From Timema cristinae (Eukaryota > Arthropoda > Insecta > Phasmatodea > Timematidae), in the NCBI GenBank assembly GCA_039000515.1, contig JBCFYV010011135.1, positions 30,843,876 through 30,907,875 on the forward strand: a DNA stretch of 64,000 nucleotides, in the 5' to 3' direction. Positions 59,047 to 64,000 of the stretch are shown one piece after another. Position 1 is the stretch's first letter. The number at the start of each line of letters is the position of its first letter. The position numbers were made by a program, and so were the translations under genes. The notes below the pieces were generated by a model that was given only the letters and a program-made list of their open reading frames with translations, had not been told where the DNA came from and did not search any database.

Positions 59047-60316
59047 TAAAAAATTAATGTTGATCGAAAAATTTGCTTGTTCTTAATACTGTAAATGAGT
59101 CGGTATAAAAATCACAGACTCAAATAAAAAGATTATGGTTCTGGCTCCACAAAATTGCCAACACATACAAATAAAATAACTTAAATACAATTTCATATAA
59201 ATTTCAAGTAAGGAGCCTTAAATTACCCTAAATGGTTCATGTTCATCGGATAAAAATTAGTTTTGGGTTTTTATTATCCAATATATAAAAAATCGAAATT
59301 AAAAACTCAAACATTATTTTCATAAAATCCCACAAGAGCCTGAATACTCTAAAAATAAAGTTGATCGAAAAATAATGTAGGCTTTCTGTCCACTATGAAA
59401 CAAAATAAAAAAAATCACAAATGATCAGAATGAATATGTGTCTCGCTCAAATACCAAATGCCGGACACTCACAACTTCAAAATAACTTAAAATTCTTTCT
59501 ATAAAAATCCTTTTAAAAGAAGTCCCTGATAACCTACTTAAAAGAGTTAATGTGATCGGTAAAATTTAGTTCACTGCTTTCATAACATACAGAAAAGAAG
59601 CCGGATTACTACATAAAAATTCACAAACTCGATAATTAAAATAAGTGTCTTGTGCAGTCACAAAATTCCAACACTCAAAATATTCAAAACTCTAAATATC
59701 ATTTCATTAAAAATTTCAGTAATGGGAGCTAGAATTACCCACTAATGAATTCACTGTACGACGGAAAAAAATAGCTTTTGTTTATTAATCAATTAAATCC
59801 GAATATTAAAATAAAACTATATTTCATTAAATTCCAACCTATAAGGCTGATACCACTTAAAGAAACTAATGTTGACAAAAAAATAAGTTGTTACGCTCTT
59901 CTAGCAAATATAGGTAAACATAACATTAAAAAATCACAAAACAGTCCGATGAAAGTGTAATTAAATGTGTCTCGGCACTTCAATATACCAATTGCGAACA
60001 CTACACAAAATCAATAACTCTAAAATCGATTTCATAAAATTCCTAAAACGATCCCTGGAAACCTCTTAAAGAATTACATGTTCGATCGATAAAATTTAGC
60101 TTCTGCTCTCGAGTCACATACTGTAAAATGAGCTCGGATTTACATAAAAAAATCACACCGATAATAAAAATTATGGTGTTGTGCACCACAATCAGACACA
60201 TCACAAATATTCAATACTAAAATATCAATTTTCATATAAAATCCCAGATGGAAGCTTAATTACCCTAAAGAGATCAATTTACGATCGAAAAATCTTTTGT
60301 TTATGTAATCACATAT
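59047..60316. repeat. Noisy satellite on the right of the gap
   Basis: Deletion-rich copies of A, B and C as at 54487-58240. Clean sequence resumes at about 60317 within a C monomer (acaaacattcaaaataac), joined to an A-type tail (tatgtaatcacatat), so a rearrangement or mis-join is also present. Confidence 0.8.
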
Positions 60317-63300
60317 CACAAACATTCAAAATAACTCTAAAAATATCGATTTTTCATATAAAAATTCCTTATCTAAAACGAAGTCCCTGGAATAACCTAC
60401 TTAAAAAGAGATTACATGTTAGATCGGATAAAAAATTTAGCTTACTGCTCTTCCGTAGTCAACATACATGGTAAAATGAGGCTCGGATTTACGTACATAA
60501 AAAAATTCACAAGACTCGATAATATAAAAGATTATATGGTGTCTTGTGCAGTCCACAAAATTGCCAGACACATCACAAATATTCAAAATAACTCTAAAAA
60601 TATCAATTTTTCATATAAAAATTTCCAAGTAATGGGAAGGCCTTAGAATTACCCACTAAATGAGATTTCACATGTTACGATCGGATAAAAAATTTAGTTT
60701 TTATGGGTTTTTATGTAATCCACATATATATAAAGGAAGGGCTCGGATTTACATACATTAAAAAAGTTCACAAGACCCGAAAAGATAGGAGATTAGATGG
60801 TCTCTATGCACTTCAATATTACAAGATTGGTGGAAAAATCACGAATATTCAAAATAACTCTAAAACTATTGATTTTTCATATAAAAATTCCCCAACCATA
60901 AGTAAGCCCTGGAATTACCTACTTAAAGAAAGCTTAAATGTTTTGATCGAATAAAAATCTAAGTTGTTACCGGCTCTTCTGTAGCCAACATATATGGTAA
61001 ACATAAACATTAAAAAAAATCACAAAACATGATCCGATAGAAAAGTGTAATTTAAATGTTGTCTCGTGCACTTCAATACTACCAAATTGCCGGACACACT
61101 ACACAAACATTCAAAATAACTCTAAAAATATCGATTTTTCATATAAAAATTCCTTATCTAAAACGAAGTCCCTGGAATAACCTACTTAAAAAGAGATTAC
61201 ATGTTACGATCGGATAAAAAATTTAGCTTCACTGGCTCTTCCGTAGTCAACATACATGGTAAAATGAAGGGCTCGGATTTACGTACATAAAAAAATTCAC
61301 AAGACTCGATAATATAAAAGATTATATGGTGTCTTGTGCAGTCCCAAAAATTGCCAGACACATCACAAATATTCAAAATAACTCTAAAAATATCAATTTT
61401 TCATATAAAAATTTCCCAAGTAATGGGAAGGCCTTAGAATTACCCACTAAATGAGATTTCACATGTTACGATCGGATAAAAAATTTAGTTTTTATGGGTT
61501 TTTATGTAATCCACATATATAATAAAAGGAAGGGCTCGGATTTACATACATTAAAAAAGTTCACAAGACCCGAAAAGATAGGAGATTAGATGGTCTCTTA
61601 TGCACTTCAATATTACAAATTGGTGGAAAAATCACGAATATTCAAAATAACTCTAAAACTATTGATTTTTCATAATAAAAATTCCCAACCATAAGTAAGG
61701 CCCTGGAATTACCTACTTAAAGAAAGCTTAAATGTTTTGATCGAATAAAAATCTAAGTTGTTACCGGCTCTTCTGTAGCCAACATATATGGTAAACATAA
61801 ACATTAAAAAAAATCACAAAACATGATCCGATAGAAAAGTGTAATTTAAATGTTGTCTCGTGCACTTCAATACTACCAAATTGCCGGACACACTACACAA
61901 ACATTCAAAATAACTCTAAAAATATCGATTTTTCATATAAAAATTCCTTATCTAAAACGAAGTCCCTGGAATAACCTACTTAAAAAGAGATTACATGTTA
62001 CGATCGGATAAAAAATTTAGCTTCACTGGCTCTTCCGTAGTCAACATACATGGTAAAATGAAGGGCTCGGATTTACGTACATAAAAAAATTCACAAGACT
62101 CGATAATATAAAAGATTATATGGTGTCTTGTGCAGTCCCACAAAATTGCCAGACACATCACAAATATTCAAAATAACTCTAAAAATATCAATTTTTCATA
62201 TAAAAATTTCCCAAGTAATGGGAAGGCCTTAGAATTACCCACTAAATGAGATTTCACATGTTACGATCGGATAAAAATTTAGCTTTTATGGGTTTTTATG
62301 TAATCCACATATATAATAAAAGGAAGGGCTCGGATTTACATACATTAAAAAAGTTCACAAGACCCGAAAAGATAGGAGATTAGATGGTCTCTTATGCACT
62401 TCAATATTACAACATTGGTGGAAAAATCACGAATATTCAAAATAACTCTAAAACTATTGATTTTTCATATAAAAATTCCCCAACCATAAGTAAGGCCCTG
62501 GAATTACCTACTTAAAGAAATCTTAAATGTTTTGATCGAAAAAAATTTAAGTTGTTACCGGCTCTTCTGTAGCCAACATATATGGTAAACATAAACATTA
62601 AAAAAAATCACAAAACATGATCCGATAGAAAAGTGTAATTTAAATGTTGTCTCGTGCACTTCAATACTACCAAATTGCCGGACACACTACACAAACATTC
62701 AAAATAACTCTAAAAATATCGATTTTTCATATAAAAATTCCTTATCTAAAACGAAGTCCCTGGAATAACCTACTTAAAAAGAGATTACATGTTACGATCG
62801 GATAAAAAAATTAGCTTCACTGGCTCTTCCGTAGTCAACATACATGGTAAAATGAAGGTCTCGGATTTACGTACATAAAAAAATTCACAAGACTCGATAA
62901 TATAAAAGATTATATGGTGTCTTGTGCAGTCCCACAAAATTGCCAGACACATCACAAATATTCAAAATAACTCTAAAAATATCAATTTTTCATATAAAAA
63001 TTTCCCAAGTAATGGGAAGGCCTTAGAATTACCCACTAAATGAGATTTCACATGTTACGATCGGATAAAAAATTTAGCTTTTAAGGGTTTTTATGTAATC
63101 CAAATATATAATAAAGGAAGGGCTCGGATTTACAAACATTAAAACAGTTCACAAGACCCGAAAAGATAGGAGATTAGATGGTCTCTTATGCACTTCAATA
63201 TTACAAGATTGGTGGAAAAATCACGAATATTCAAAATAACTCTAAAACTATTGATTTTTCATATAAAAATTCCCCAACCATAAGTAAGGCCCTGGAATTA

Positions 63301-64000
63301 CATACTTAAAGAAAGCTTAAATGTTTTGATCGAATAAAAATTTAAGTTGTTACCGGCTCTTCTGTAGCCAACATATATGGTAAACATAAACATTAAAAAA
63401 ATCACAAAACATGATCCGATAGAAAAGTGTAATATAAATGTTGTCTCGTGCACTTCAATACTACCAAATTGCCGGACACACTACACAAACATTCAAAATA
63501 ACTGTAAAAATATCGATTTTTCATATAAAAATTCCTAATGTAAAAAGAAGTCCCTGGAATAACCTACTTAAAAAGAGATTACATGCTACGATCGGATAAA
63601 AAATTTAGCTTCACTGACTATTCCGCAGTCAACATACATGGTAAAATGAAGGGCTCGGATTTACGTACATAAAAAAATTCACAAGACTCGATAATATAAA
63701 AGATTATATGGTGTCTTGTGCAGTCCCACAAAATTGCCAGACACATCACAAATATTCAAAATAACTTTAAAAATATCAATTTTTCATAGAAAAATTTCCC
63801 AAGTAATGGGAAGGCCTTAGAATTACCCACTAAATGAGATTTCACATGTTACGATCGGATAAAAAATTTAGCTTTTATGGGTTTTTATGTAATCCACATA
63901 TATGATAAAAGGAAAGGCTCGGATTTACATACATTAAAACAGTTAACAAGACCCGAGAAGATAGGAGATTAGATGGTCTCTTATGCACTTCAATATTACA

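Larger units (their letters stand above)
34611..64000. repeat. Trimeric higher-order satellite array, about 794-bp unit
   Basis: Three related monomers of about 263-265 bp alternate. A starts ctcggatttacgtac and carries ttcccaagtaatgggaa. B starts ctcggatttacatac and carries ggagattagatggtctc. C starts aacataaacattaaa and carries aaattgccggacacac. All share attcaaaataactctaaaa and catataaaaatt. A starts at 34611, 35404, 36191, 36981, 37780, 38565, 39351, 40126, 41490, 42279, 43074, 43868, 44661, 45457, 46252, 47047, 47819, 48601, 50097, 50894, 51691, 52490, 53286, 54084, then after noisy sequence at 58549, 60482, 61272, 62066, 62860, 63654. The usual spacing is 785-799 bp. It continues past the window end. 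Short open frames inside it are not conserved between units. No gene is seen. Confidence 0.97.

Noticed and set aside
34611..64000. Sixty- to ninety-codon frames in the satellite
   Set aside because: The same monomers in other units carry stops or frame changes at the same place. There is no conserved ORF per unit.

Overview
The window looks like a piece of an arthropod, probably insect, nuclear genome assembled from long reads. Evidence: spliced AT-rich eukaryotic sequence, short tracts of the insect-type telomere motif (CCTAA/TTAGG), several tRNA-derived SINE families, a C-terminal LINE reverse-transcriptase fragment, and a C2H2 zinc-finger gene. No species can be named from the sequence. 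There are no bacterial genes, operons, CRISPR arrays or phage modules. Most of the window is repeat.

Layout. 0.2-8.6 kb holds three unrelated tandem arrays: 24 indel-free 51-bp units (208-1431), a roughly 19-bp G-rich minisatellite (2484-4720), and a 70-bp array organised into an 870-bp higher-order unit (5909-8616). SINEs and part of a terminal-inverted-repeat element lie between them. 8.6-24.5 kb is a transposon patchwork: SINEs of at least three types, three foldback MITE-like elements that appear to target TTAA, a Helitron-like element, two LINE 3' fragments and two further TIR elements. Two possible host exon regions lie here (9843-10689 on +, 15097-15292 on -), plus interstitial telomere-like tracts.

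25.0-29.2 kb holds the only well-supported gene. It is a minus-strand C2H2 zinc-finger gene whose terminal exon (25047-26587) has a clear splice acceptor and about 15 finger positions. One finger has lost all four zinc ligands, and the frame is broken twice near its 5' part. Upstream on the same strand are two 98-bp exon-like segments that are degraded copies of one another. Their donors are in phase with the terminal exon.

29.2-34.6 kb is AT-rich with scattered SINEs, a small transposon-like ORF and a 27-bp palindrome resembling fused MITE ends. 34,611 to the window end is one large satellite array. About 265-bp monomers of three types (A, B, C) form a trimeric higher-order repeat of about 794 bp, about 37 units by length. 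The array contains rearranged units at 40.87 and 49.08-49.43 kb, a 100-N gap (58947-59046), and noisy indel-rich stretches beside the gap that look like unpolished reads. This array is the most notable structure in the window and could be centromeric or pericentromeric, but that is inference. No set of genes here works together as a pathway or system.
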